From Paragonimus westermani (lineage: Eukaryota > Platyhelminthes > Trematoda > Plagiorchiida > Troglotrematidae), in the NCBI GenBank assembly GCA_008508345.1, contig QNGE01001246.1, positions 59,832 to 123,831 of the forward strand: a DNA stretch of 64,000 nt, given 5' to 3'. Both the position numbers and the translations under genes were made by a program. Positions 1 to 11,500 of the stretch are shown here, in pieces. The notes beneath the pieces were generated by a model. It saw nothing but the letters and a program-made list of their open reading frames with translations. It was not told the DNA's origin and made no database searches. Within the stretch, counting starts at the first letter, position 1; the number at the start of each line of letters is the position of its first letter.

Positions 1-1163
1 TTGTTTAATTTCGTCATAGACGAAATAATGGAGGATTGACTCCGCCATTCACAAGATGTCGGCGTGAACCTCCTACCTGGTGAAAAACTGGCCGATCTTG
101 ATTATGCTGACGACAAGGTGTTGCTGTTTGACAACTTTCAAGCAGCACAAGCAATGCTGGACGGTATTCCGCGTTCTGCTAAATACTTCGGAATGCGCTT
201 TGGAGCATCAAAATGCGAAGTGCTTCTGCAGGATTGCTGTGATAACGTAGATTTGATGTTAAATAATGTAGTCATGAAGGTTGTTGACCGGTTTTTATAC
301 TTGGGAAGTTGCATCAGCGGCGGCGGCGGAGGTGTAGGGAATGAAATAGAAGCGCATATCTCTAAGGCTAGGACGGTATTCCCTAATTCGAGGCATCTCT
401 GGCGACTGAGGGGTATTTCTCTGAAGCTAAAAGACAACGGCGAGGGCCGTATTACTTTACGGCAACGAAACCTGGACGCTCAGGGTAGAAGACGTGAACC
501 GTCTTCAAGTATTTGATCACCGATGTCTGCGTTCAGTCGCTCGTATCGGGTGGCACCAGCATGTAAGTAACGAAGAGGTTAAAAAGCGGGTGTTTGGTAG
601 TGATAGCCAAATGAGTTCTTTTGTTGAATCTCTACGTTTGTACAAGCTTAGCTGGTTAAGTCATGTGTTAAGGATGCCAGTTAGTCGTCTTCCACACCGT
701 GTACTGTTCGACCGACTGGTGTAAAGTGCGAGGTGGGCAGATAATGACCTGGCATAGGGAAGTAAAATCGTTCACCAAAGGGTTGGCCACCGTAGATCGA
801 GTTCGTCTCCTGGACTGGGACCCTAGCGACTCACAGAGTCGGTGGTTGGAGGCTCTAGGTGAGATGGCGGCTAATCGAGCTCAGTGGCGTGATTGTTGTC
901 GTTGTTTGTCCGAGTTGTGTGTGAAGTGAGTGTATTTGATGACGCCTTACTCTCATTTGCAGCTCGGTTGTTTGTTTTCAAGGTGTAGGCACCTTGATGT
1001 TGAATGTTTGAATATAGACGTAATTACTTTCAGTAGTTAGGCCCCTTCCCGTCCCCTTCTTTTTTCTTTCCTTCTACAAAGTGTTCGCTTTTTCTACACG
1101 GTTGTGTGGCAGTTATGCATTAGTGTGAAACACTGATGTATTGCTGTCTTTGATGATGATAAT
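1..1163 (+). mobile_element. RTE-clade LINE copy A: reverse transcriptase C-terminal half plus 3' UTR, decayed
   Basis: Non-LTR retrotransposon fragment cut by the window start. It encodes the end of the reverse transcriptase (RT) from just before the YADD catalytic motif (103-114), then the typical RTE-type C-terminal region: FLYLGSCIS near 292, FDHRCLRS near 512, LSHVLRMP near 655, and DWDPSDSQSRWLEALGEMAA near 817-875. The frame is broken three ways: an in-frame TGA at 37-39 where the sister copy at 60.7 kb reads TGT, a 14-nt deletion at about 427-432 relative to that copy, and a frame change near 710. The 3' UTR is pyrimidine-rich and ends in TGATGATGATAATG at about 1150-1163, the short-repeat tail expected for RTE elements. 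Position 1 aligns with 60650 and 541 with 61201. The clade call rests on recognised motifs, not on a phylogeny. Confidence 0.88.
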
Positions 1164-2330
1164 GTTAGAAATCCGACGGGCTTTCAATCCGGTTGACAGA
1201 GCTACACTCTGGGAGTCTGTCCAGGAGAGTTGTCTCTGAACAGTATATGAACATTCTGAAAGAAATTTACTGTCAGGCTTCGGGCAGGGTTACGGCTTAT
1301 GGCAGCGTATCGCTGGCCCTCAACATCTCAAGTGGGTTGCGACAAATCCTTCTTACCTCTCCCTTCTTATTCCACTCTGCAGTAGACGAGACCTTGGAGT
1401 GTGCCGTAACAAACTGCGAATATGGCGGCGTGTAACTGCTCCCAGGCACTCGAATTCGAGACCCCGAGTATGCAGACAACATCACTGCAATCTGTGAGGG
1501 CTCACAGGGAGCCTAGGACATTCTAGATAGATCAGAGACCTCATCAGCCTGATGTGGCGCCTGCGTCTACTATGTGCAGAATGTTGCTGCAAAATTGGCA
1601 GGACTGCGCTTGCTCTCACAGTTGGTGATGAGCAGTTGGAAGTAGTCGAGAAGTTGATTTATCTTGGGAGCTGTATCAGTGTTGGTGGGATATCTGATGA
1701 GATCACAAATCGCACAGCAAAGGCTTGGATGACGTTTGTCAGTTTACACTCTGTGGCGTCGGCATGATCTGAGTTTTTCTGTGAAAGACCGGATGTATAA
1801 TATCATCGTAATGGAAGTCCTACTGCACGGTTCCGAAACCCGGTCCATTCATGCAGAGGATTTTCACAAAGTATCCGTTTTTGACCATTGGTGTCTCCGA
1901 AGCATCAGCGTCGTTTGTTGGGTGCACCGTATCAGCAATGATTACGTTCGCCGGCTTGTCTTCTGGACAGTTAAACTCTGTCGACCCTTGCGCACTTTGA
2001 TCTCAATTTACAAGCTTCGTTGACTTGGCTACGTCTTAAGAATGTTAGTTCATCGTCTGTCACACCATGCCGTTTTTGCGAATAATGGATTAAGATGGAA
2101 GCGTCATTCCGGTGGTCGTCGTATGACGGGCTCGGGATATGAAGGCATTTACTGTAAAGTTTGATTTAGTAGGGTGCTCCTGGCTTCCTGACTGGGGTCT
2201 AAAGGACACTGAATAACTTTGACTGAGGTCTCTGTCTGGTTATGATAAAAACAGAAGTCAGTGGCATTCGTGTTGCGAGTTTCTGTGTCAATCGTCAACT
2301 TTTTCTACTGCATCCCCCCACATTTTTCTC
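1164..2330 (+). mobile_element. RTE-clade LINE copy B, older and heavily decayed RT fragment
   Basis: A second, more diverged RTE reverse transcriptase begins directly after the tail of copy A. The first recognisable part is RT motif A (AFNPVDRATLWE, about 1175-1212), followed by QYMNILKEIYCQASGRVTAY (about 1240-1300), a degenerate catalytic motif YADN instead of YADD (1469-1480), LIYLGSCISVGGISDEI (about 1650-1705), VLLHGSETRSIHAEDFHKV (about 1815-1875) and a terminal DWG...QWHSCC block (about 2195-2280). At least three frames are needed to read it and there are many stops, so it is a dead copy. Its 5' half is missing here. Either copy A inserted into it, leaving the rest left of the window, or it was 5'-truncated. 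Its 3' limit is not clear. Confidence 0.8.
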
Positions 2331-3110
2331 CTTCACCCAACACTACTTTTTATATTCCCATATTGTGGCACGTTTGACACTCCGTGTTTTTTATGTTAGA
2401 TGTCATACATGTCCCATATGGTTACTTGTTGTTAAACAATTCACAAGTCCCGAATGCTGTCTTTCCTAGCATCCATGTTGGGTGTTTTTTTCTTCAAAAG
2501 TGGTTGTATTGTGGATGCTAATTTACAACAGGGCAGAACGTTGCTAAGTGTTTTTAAATGTGGCTTCCTTCTCAACATTACTGCTTCTATATCGATTGTG
2601 TGCCTCGGTTTAAGATGAGTAAAGCTTATTCAACGGGCGTTTATCCTGTTAGATTCGCCCATGATGGTTCCGCGATTTAATTTTTATGACTACCACAGAA
2701 CTAATTATGTGGTGATCTACACCAGCACCCTTTGACCTCTTGGGTCAACTCCCGGTTTCCTGATAAAGACACCTTGAGTAGTCATAACAGTATTGTTGAC
2801 AGTAGCGGGTCCTAAATTGCAACCCTTCAAAAGCGGGTTGAGCTTCTGCAAGGGTTAATTCGAGCTCTGTCCTGATTCCTGCTGACAGGTTGGTGGCATG
2901 CGTAGATTTTAACTATGTGGATGATGGAATCAAGTCTTTAACATTCGAAAATTTATTCGTAGAAAGAGGAAAGAAATTAATTTATCGGGGTTTCCACCCT
3001 GCCTGGTTGGCGGTCTACAACAGACCTCAGAGATACCGTAAAATTCTTAAGTTAGTGCTTCCAATGTCCATGCACTTCAAATGAAGAGTTGGCACTCGGA
3101 ACGTTCGAGG
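2331..3110. other. Unassigned sequence between LINE remnants
   Basis: No conserved protein or RNA gene is recognised. The first part may be the decayed 3' UTR of LINE copy B. A 64-codon open frame at 2890-3084 has no family match I know and is within chance length. Confidence 0.5.
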
Positions 3111-3111
3111 C

Positions 3112-3182
3112 GGGTGAATTACTGTAGGAAGAGTGTGGCAATAAAGCATCAGCGTGAAACTGATTTATTGCTCTTTATGACG
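3112..3182 (+). mobile_element. RTE LINE 3'-end fragment
   Basis: This short stretch repeats the order of blocks found at the 3' ends of copies A (about 1103-1163) and A' (about 61388-61445): GTGTGGCA, then a GCATYAG block, GTGAAAC, a TGATTTATTGCT block and a TGACGACGG tail. No RT coding sequence precedes it, so it is probably a severely 5'-truncated insertion or the end of copy B. It was identified by eye only. Confidence 0.55.
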
Positions 3183-3639
3183 ACGGTGAGGATTGTAGAA
3201 AGACGAGAATAAATGAATGTGACTGTAATGGATAGTAACCTCCGCTAGTACTTTACGTTTGCTTTCAGGAGTCGATATGCAGCCACATACTTCGTTTTAC
3301 ATGAGCCGCCTTAATTCTAGTCGCTGGGGCAGGACGTAACAAACGTAACAACGGTAGAAACAGGAGACCGGTCCGCTTTCTCCTCAAGATGCTCCCTCCA
3401 ACACCATATTACCTTTGAATTATCATGGATGATTACCTCATTTTTCTCGTTGCTGGTTACAGACAATCTTACACCTTTAGCCATTGGCACGGGTAGGGCG
3501 GAGGTGTCTGCCAGTACTCCTCGATGCAAACCAATTTCTAATCCAACATTTTTACCCAACCGATCACCATGAACGACCAAGCTATGCTCTTGAAGGTCGC
3601 TGTGAATCAATCCTGCCGATGTTGCTCTGCACTGTCTTG

Positions 3640-3830
3640 CAACTCAGTTTTTTCCAAAAATTCAAGCGCATTAACGTTGCGTACTTATCATCTTTGTGTT
3701 TTAATTCTTTTTCCCTCTATTTCTCCGTAAAGGCTAGAGTCCGCTGCTTTTTCCCTTCGTGCGCGTGTGCCAGTGAAGCATCAGTGTCAACTATTGACTT
3801 ATTGCTGCCTGACTTTTTGATGTGATCGTT
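3640..3830 (+). mobile_element. RTE LINE 3' UTR fragment immediately upstream of API5
   Basis: A pyrimidine-rich run (TTCTTTTTCCCTCTATTTC, about 3705-3724) is followed by the GTGTGCCAGTGAAGCATCAG (3765-3784) and ACTTATTGCTGCC blocks that match in order the last 120 nt of LINE copies A and A'. There is no coding part. It ends about 120 nt before the splice acceptor that precedes the API5 start codon, so the LINE tail lies in what should be the gene's promoter or 5' leader region. Confidence 0.55.
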
Positions 3831-3935
3831 ACGGTTCTGGCTTTTTTGTAATTGTTAGTTTGAATTCTTTTGTGTTTACTCCAGATCAGCCCTTCTCAGG
3901 TTATTAACATCGTATGGCTCTTACATATCTCTGTT

Positions 3936-3957
3936 TTCTTTCATTCAGTGAACTATC
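3936..3957 (+). promoter_or_regulatory. Splice acceptor just upstream of the API5 start codon (5' UTR intron or spliced-leader site)
   Basis: A polypyrimidine tract (CTGTTTTCTTTCATTCAG) ends in AG at 3947-3948, leaving only a 9-nt leader, TGAACTATC, before the ATG at 3958. Two readings are possible: the 3' end of an intron in the 5' UTR, or a trans-splice acceptor for a spliced leader, which flatworms are known to use. No upstream non-coding exon could be identified. Confidence 0.5.
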
Positions 3958-5515
3958 ATGACCGTTCCGTCTATATCTGAATTGTATGCTCATTACGATA
4001 CGGTTAATAACGAGACTGCCACATTGGAAGAGGTAACTTTGTTTCTTCCACCACTCGACTTTTATTGGTGCAGAAGGAAGCTGCATACCGATCCATTTTG
4101 ATGGGCATTAAGGGTGGTGGAAAGGAAAAGCGCCTCGCTTGTCAGTTTATTGCGCGGTTTTCCAAGCAGTTCGATAGTTTTAAGGAGGAAAGTTTCAATT
4201 GCATCTTGGATTTATGTGATGATGAGGATTCCGTGATTCGGAAGCAAGCTATACATGATCTCCTACAGTTTGCCAAACGTATTCCTTCCTTCATCCCACG
4301 TGCTGCGGATGTTTTTGTCCAAATGCTTCAAGTAGATGATACTTCAGTACGTTTCGTGGTATTCCTTTTTTGTGCATTTTCGTCTCTACACCAAACAGGA
4401 GTTGCACCTGATCTCTATGGGGCTGTCCACTTTATTACACATGGAACCCAAGTTCACGCTGGCAGGTATATTCAATCAGCTGTTAACTGTGAATCCGGAC
4501 AACCCCAGAGAACATGTCATGAAATTTTTGGTTGACCGCCTTAAAACGCTTCCAGAAGACAAATTGACCACCGAAGTAGAGGAATTGATTGTAGAACAGA
4601 CGAATAAAGTGTTACGTGATGTTTCAGAAGAGGAGTTCCCGTTACTGATTTCAATACTTTCGTCTCTAAGATGTATGTCTACTGTACCCGGAAGACAAAA
4701 ACTTGTCGGAATGATTACAGAACAAGCGTTACAAGCCTGTCCTGAATTCAATGTAAGCCTGAAAGTGTCTGGCATATGCCTTACGTTTCTAGCCAACTGA
4801 CCCTGCCTGTATAGCTCAAATTCGTGAGAGCGGTAAACAGGCTGCTCTATGTGTTTCCGTGAGTTTTATTATAGATTTTTATTTCTGGCCTCTAGAAAAA
4901 TGTCCATGCCCGCGAACTATACATATATTTACTTCAAAAAGTGGTTCCTAAATTAATGGAGCTTCCCGATTCCCTGAAAGATGATCGTTTAGCTCTTCTG
5001 CGCGTGACTGCTGAGCTTTCTAACTCACCTGGATTAGATTTAAGTGTCGTCCTATCAACAGACGTCGAGCCACATCTAGAGGCCGCTTACGATGCATTGG
5101 TACACTTTTTACCCGAAATTCCTCAATCGGAATCTCGTCCAGAGGTAACTGATGTGCTCGCATGTGTTAACTCTAACTGCAGGCGGCCGTAGACATGGAT
5201 AAACCTGCTTCGGATAACGATTCGGAGTCCCTTAAACATGATGCTTTCTCAGGCGTTAAATTTGCCGAATTGGAGTGTCTCCTATGCATCTGTTGCCAGC
5301 TGGGAAGAATCAAACCTCCGTTTTTTGGAGGTTATTCGTGTGAAGAAGAACGTGAAACGACTCATGTACAGTCAGGGGCTGTTCGTCTTCGTCTGATCCG
5401 TCCACGTCTGCAGTACTTAAGTCAAGTAGCGCATGAATATGGTCAGTCGGTTGCCGTTCGTTTAAATCAGAATGGGGAAATGGATGAAGCGAAGACAAAA
5501 CTGTCTGCTCGCAAT
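3958..5515 (+). CDS. API5: API5 exons 1-6 with five mini-introns
   Basis: The exons encode residues 1-25, 26-116, 117-234, 235-256, 257-339 and 340-450. The introns are 4033-4073 (41 nt), 4347-4398 (52), 4753-4792 (40), 4859-4895 (37) and 5145-5182 (38), all GT-AG with T-rich 3' ends. Such tiny 5'-proximal introns are typical of trematode genes. Exon 4 (22 codons) carries PTDPACIAQIRESGKQAA, matching human PSDPDCVDRLLQCTRQAV. Exon 6 contains about 20 residues after QLGR (FFGGYSCEEERETTHVQSGA) that do not align with human API5. A GT...AG pair at 5331-5371 could be read as a 41-nt intron, but splicing it would shift the frame, so reading through is preferred. Confidence 0.92.
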
Positions 5516-8500
5516 GTAAGTCTTTTTTATTCACTTATCGCTCAACACCCGAAGGTGGAACCTTTCAGATTGTCAGTGGTTTCATTTTTCGATTGCGGTT
5601 GTTAGTTTTCCTGCATAGTTTGGCCGATATTCAGATGCATCCAAGGATTTAGTCACTTCTTTACCATTTTATAATTGGCATGTGCCGAGTGTAGCCTGCC
5701 ACGTTAACCAGTTGTAGATCGCTTAAACTTTACTTAGTGACTGTTGGAATGATTATTCATAACTCGAGTTAAGAATATGGTGGCGTATTTTTTTTCGTGT
5801 TCCTGTCACATCTACATCTGCTTGCAGGCACTCGGTCTGGAACCGAATGCCTGTTACACTTGTAGGTGATTGTATGCTAGCCGTATACTTTCCTTCATTA
5901 TTCGAAATTGCACTGCTCTTGAGTCAAGTTGGAAGGACAAGTCAGTAGTAAGGTGGAAGTTATATTGTACACCGGCATTTCGTACACATCTCGTCTGTCA
6001 CTGTAACCAGTACGCCCAACGTCAGAACTCGCTTGCCGTCGTGTCCGAGCGAGTTTTTCCCGGATTTTCAATTGTGGCGTTAATATTTCAGAAATCAATT
6101 TTCAATGCTTTTCAGTAATATTATTCAACAATAATACTGCCTGTGATTTCCTGCCAGTCTGGGTACGCTGTTTTGTTGATGATTCTAATTCAGTCTGTCA
6201 CAATTGAAACACTCAAATTACCAAATCCCTCACATTAATGGTCACTAGTGGAAACTATGCTAACTTCAAATGATGGTATTCAGTTGTGGATTTCAATCTT
6301 AGTGGAAAATTTGTCAGTTTCGACCACAGAAAAGAATAATAGAGTACGACAGAACTGGAATTTAAAGGGACGGGACAAATTCGTCAGGGATCAGACAGAT
6401 CTGACCGTCTGCTTTCGTAATAACAGTCATTTTCGTTCGACGAATGGTAATTTCCTGAGTAACTTTTAAGTCAGGCTTTATCTCTGAGCAACAAACTTCT
6501 AATACGAGTTGACAGTGCTGACCCTGTGACTCCGTCTCGTGGCGTCATTCCGACTGATACCACTTCGAGATGTGCATAACCGTTTCGGAATGTTCTTCCG
6601 TGCGCGTCTCCAGTCACTTCGATGAGCGATCAGCATGTTTGGCTCGTAATTACACGTAAAACCTGTTTTCTTCCTTTTCGCTGCTAGTTGCTATTTGCTT
6701 TCTTCGTTAAGCACGCCCTTCCCAGTATCGCAGGCCCCTCTTATTACAGATACAGATCTATTTATTGCCGAAATGTCATTTTTAAGTGTTAGGCGAAATA
6801 CGGTATCCGGGGGAGCAGTCATAGTTACCATCTGATTCAGCACATTCCTCAACAAACAGATGGATAACCGTCTTTCAGTGAACTTACAAAGAAATTGTTC
6901 CTTGTCATGATGATCAGCTACAACAACCTTACACGTTTCGTTGAGTGGAAGACATGTTGGGTTCGTGTGTAAATTATTGGACAAAGCATGTAAAACGCAG
7001 ACACTTTTTGGTCCAATTTCCTCTCTGATGGATGCTTATGATGGCGACTCTGAAAACGTACTCCTGAGGATCGTGTTACGTGGGTCGTTATTGGCTCTCT
7101 GTATATAGAACAGGTTTCCCGTCAAATCTACTTGCTTTTCTTTGTGGCGTTATGTCTAAAAGTGTAATTTTACAATCAATTAACTTCGATTATTGAATTT
7201 CGAAGATTTAGTCCATTTCACAATGAACCCCACTCGGATTCAGTCGCAACCTTTGTATTTCGGTTCGCCGACTTTGTAAGAAAGCACTAGATTCGAGTTT
7301 CGCTCTTATAAGAGCGCTCATTTTTGTATGACCAACGTACTGATCACAGCGCTAGTAACCTCACATTAGGTATGACTGGACGTTCATATTCAAGCGTGAA
7401 TAAAGCTCAAGTTGCCCGGTCATTTCACCTTAAATATGGTGTTCCTGTGTCCAGATTTCAGCTGCTCATACGGTTGTTTATTTTGAGCTTCTCAACTGAC
7501 CTTTAAGAATATTGTCTACGTACTGTTTTTGAAATTCCTCTTGAGTTGTTACTTCGGTCTGTTCAATTTAGCTCATAGAAATGCCATTTGACCTTTCCCG
7601 ACGGGTTACCCAAAGCGACTCCGTCAGCCTATCCACACACTATTCTGTCAGGTACGTTTAGCATGCATTGATAAAACAATCTGATAAGCACACGTGTGCA
7701 AAATGCCCGTGCACAAATCTTCTACTGTTGCACTCCTGAATGGGCGTTCATGTCCTGCTATGGTAATTTTAAAATTATCAAGAATTTACCGTCATTTACG
7801 GCACACGCTGGTTGTAACCACGATACAGTGTGATCAAGTCTAAGGGTGATCATTTGTGCGTATAGCTGCTCTTACCTTAGCCTCTAACACCACAGCCTGT
7901 GTCTGTTCAGTTGTAAGTATAGGATGCATTACCTGGACATGGTGGATTGAAAGATGTTGTTGAACGCATAATGTTTTCCACCATTAGCCTAGTGTCAAGG
8001 GCTAATCGTGTGTCCCATCGGAGTCTGCGCCGGCTGTTCAAAGTGAACAATACGCTGACCGAAGTTCCTCCTCGTGGGTAGATGTTGACATTTGAAGATC
8101 GGAGCTTAAACAGACAATTTCCGTTGTCACAATCTGGCTGATAGCGAAAGTCACCCTCAGATAATCAAAAAAGCACTTACCAAACGTCCCGTCTCATTGA
8201 ACAATTTTTATTACTAACTTATTGAATGTGTTCATTTTGTCGGCTTTCTCTGCCGGTTTTCGATGCGGCAATATGTCGCCTATTTTGCTAAGCTTCAACT
8301 CAAAGGTTGGTTCATCGTCTGTCTACATCTATCACGAATAAATAGAATATCTGAATCTGATTTATTTCATCGTCTAACTCTTTTCCTTGAAAAAGTGTTC
8401 AATATGCTATCTCTACTGTTGCTTATTAATCATTCAGTTAATTTCCCAATACCCGTTTGTTGATCATATGCGAACTCGATCTATTTGATGCAGGCTGTAT

Positions 8501-11500
8501 GCCAGGTACTCAGGTACACTCTTCGGTACAGCAATTTGTGTTTCGTTCAGTAGACGTGACAGCTATCTCCTCTTTCTATCGCAAATACATCCTCATTATC
8601 GCCTCTGTTTGATGAGGTACTCAAACTAGTCTATGTGCGTCGATTATCTCACTTATTTGTTATATTTGTTTATAGAACTCACAAGAACTCCACAGATTGG
8701 GGAAAGCTGTAAATACTTGTACAGTCTGAATCTGCATTAGATAGTTTGGAAGGGACGGGAGAAACAGTGGACTGTTCAGTTTTCAAGCCCCAACAGTCCT
8801 TATCTATACTGCCTCGTTGACGTGGCGATCTGGCTTGTGTGCTCCTTTGATCCGGCTGGTTATACCGACTAGAGCTTCAGTCCTTTCAGGGGCAATCTTG
8901 TCAGACAGGCCAAAGGTGAGCAGCCAGACGAAAATCAGATACACTCAGGATAGTGTGTCACATTACTGACCGCATACGAGTGCTTAAGTAATGAGACACA
9001 ATCTTATGAGCACACAAAAGAGCCATTTTTATAGGAACGGCACTGCTGTCTTCCGTATCAGGAGGAAGGGGGTTAGAAAAGGTACCCAAAAACAAAGAGC
9101 ACTTCGGTAGCCCAACGGTTGACTACGATCGTCGGCGTATTATCCAATACTGTCGGAAAACATCTGGTATAGCTTCTACTACATCCACTGCGCACAGCAG
9201 TGCTCAGAATCAGACATTAGTGTCTTATTCACTGCATTCTGGGCTAGTCAAGCTCCTCACTGCCAAGTGTGTCAGACTCTCGAATCCCTGGCTCTGGGTA
9301 GGGTCCCCCAAGAAAACCCTGTATCCTGTTGTTTTGCATGTCAGACTTTTGAGTCAGCGACTCACCCTTCCGCAGCACAAACAACCGGGAAGTACCAGAA
9401 CTATTCGTTCTCCTGACAGTGACATTATTCACCCATCACGACTTTTCCCTACTGTTTTATCTCCGAAACCTTACGCCTTCCATATACTTTCGGGCGATAA
9501 CTGTTTTCTGAGGCCAAGACAACTGGTAAACATTGGTGCCTTCAATGTGTGCATTCTCCGACAAGTCGGCCAGCAAGGTGCTCTGGCAAGTACTCTCCCA
9601 AGTCTGGCGCTTGACGTGTGCTACCTGTCGGAGACGCGCGTCCACGATCCTAGCACGGTTATCCATTTGAGCCCACTTCTAGATAGCTGTCGATCCAAGC
9701 GCTTCTCTCTCAGGGCTTCTGGTGACGCCGAAGCTGAACCTCGTGGCCAAGCTGGGGTGTTTGCTTGAGTGGCTCCCAGTGGACATCACTTGTGTACTGT
9801 CAGATTCAGCACATCGGTTAAAGTCTGCTGAACCAAATCAGTAAAGTGTTGTGTATTCATTATATCGGCGTACAGTCCTACGGACAGCTGTTCAGATGCT
9901 ACCAAAGATGCGTTTTACGACGCCCTCGTTGACCTTTTGAGGCAGGCTGAACATTCAGACGTCATCGTACTACCCGATGGTTTGAACGCTCAGTCTGGTC
10001 GTCTTTTCTCTGGAAGAGAAGCGGCTGGGATGTGTGTTTGATGTCCGTGCACACTGACAGTGGCAAGAGACCGTTGCATCTCATAGTCTCTATCTTTCGA
10101 GCACCACAGAAACATGCACTGTGTTACATGAAGATCTCCGTGTGCTTCTCAGCTGTGGACACAAATCGGTCACATAACAATCGGTTACAGATGGCGCTAC
10201 TCTGTTAAAGACCGTCTGACATTTTAAATCAACCACTTGGACTCGGTCTATGCTGTTGTGCGTGCCCGTTTCGTTTTGTCATTTGCAAGGCGCTTAAGTG
10301 GCATTTGAGGGAGGAGAGTATGAAGAACGCCCACCAGAAAGCGTTGATGAACAAGCTCGCACAAAGACCTTGGGCACTACTTGGTCAAACAGTCAAAAGA
10401 GGTGGAGAAAGCCTTTCTGCTGGGAATAGCAGAAAGCTTTTTCCCTGATCCGTGGTTGTACTGGTTGTTGAGTCCGTGTAAATGAGACCGTATGTGAAAA
10501 AAGGATGGTTCACTTATCACATCAATTGCGCCGCCTTGACAGGTGGGTTTAACATTTTGGAGAACTGGCCTCAACCAGACCATGTGAACGACGGGACTCG
10601 AATGGTCAGTTATTGCGCTTCCGGTGGCTCTCCGTTGGAGGCAGAATTGGCCCCGGAGCTTACGTTTCTGAAGCGTAACAAGGTTCTTGGACCAGACCTC
10701 TTCTCTCCCTGTCTTTTCACGGATGACGGGGAAAGGTTGAATTCAGAACTGACGAAGCCCCTCCAGACGATTTGGGAGAATGAAAAGGTATCTCGTGATT
10801 GGCGCCTACAAACAGTAATTCCCGTATTAAAATAGAAGACCCGTGTTCTAAGTGATAACCACAGAAGCCTCAGTTTGATGTCTTTTGCGTCCAAGTTACT
10901 CTCTGACCCTATTACGTTGACTCACTGAACCCAAAGAGAGTCAGGTACGTGAAAAGCAGGTAAGATTCCGGTCCGGTCATGGGTGTGTTGATCACGTTTT
11001 TACCTCGCGAGGGATCTTGATGCATCGGCACTCATATAGGCAGCCGACGATCATAGTCGTTTTAGAAATAAAGGCTGCTTTTGATTCGGTCGCTCCTAAC
11101 GTTATCTGGAACTGTCTTCTTCACAAGAGAGTACCAGGGAAATAATTGAATGTTAATATCGTATGCTCACTCTGTAAGCAGGATGAGAGTTTGTGGACAA
11201 CTGTCTCTGGCGTACCTTACTTTTAATGGTGTTCTCCAAGGGTGTCCGATTTCCCCCTTGTTCAGTTTTGTCATGGACAACATGCTGGAGGGTGCGCTTG
11301 AAGAGTCCAGTGAGATTGGTGTTGAGCTTCTTCCTGGCGCTCGATTGGCCGAAATGGAGTATGCGGATGACATTGTGTTGGCCTCTCTGCCGAAGACATA
11401 CAGACCATGCTGCACAAGGCGAGTGACCGGACTGGTTTTTATGAAGAACACCTTGTACCTTCGAAGTATAAAGTGATGCCTTAACACTCCTACTTTCTTG

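Noticed and set aside
138..437. Minus-strand frames opposite LINE copy A
   Set aside because: Shadows of the plus-strand reverse transcriptase; they contain no independent signal.
5870..6118. Open frames on both strands in API5 intron 6
   Set aside because: Chance length, no family recognised, and no splice context needed by the API5 protein, which is already collinear across the intron.
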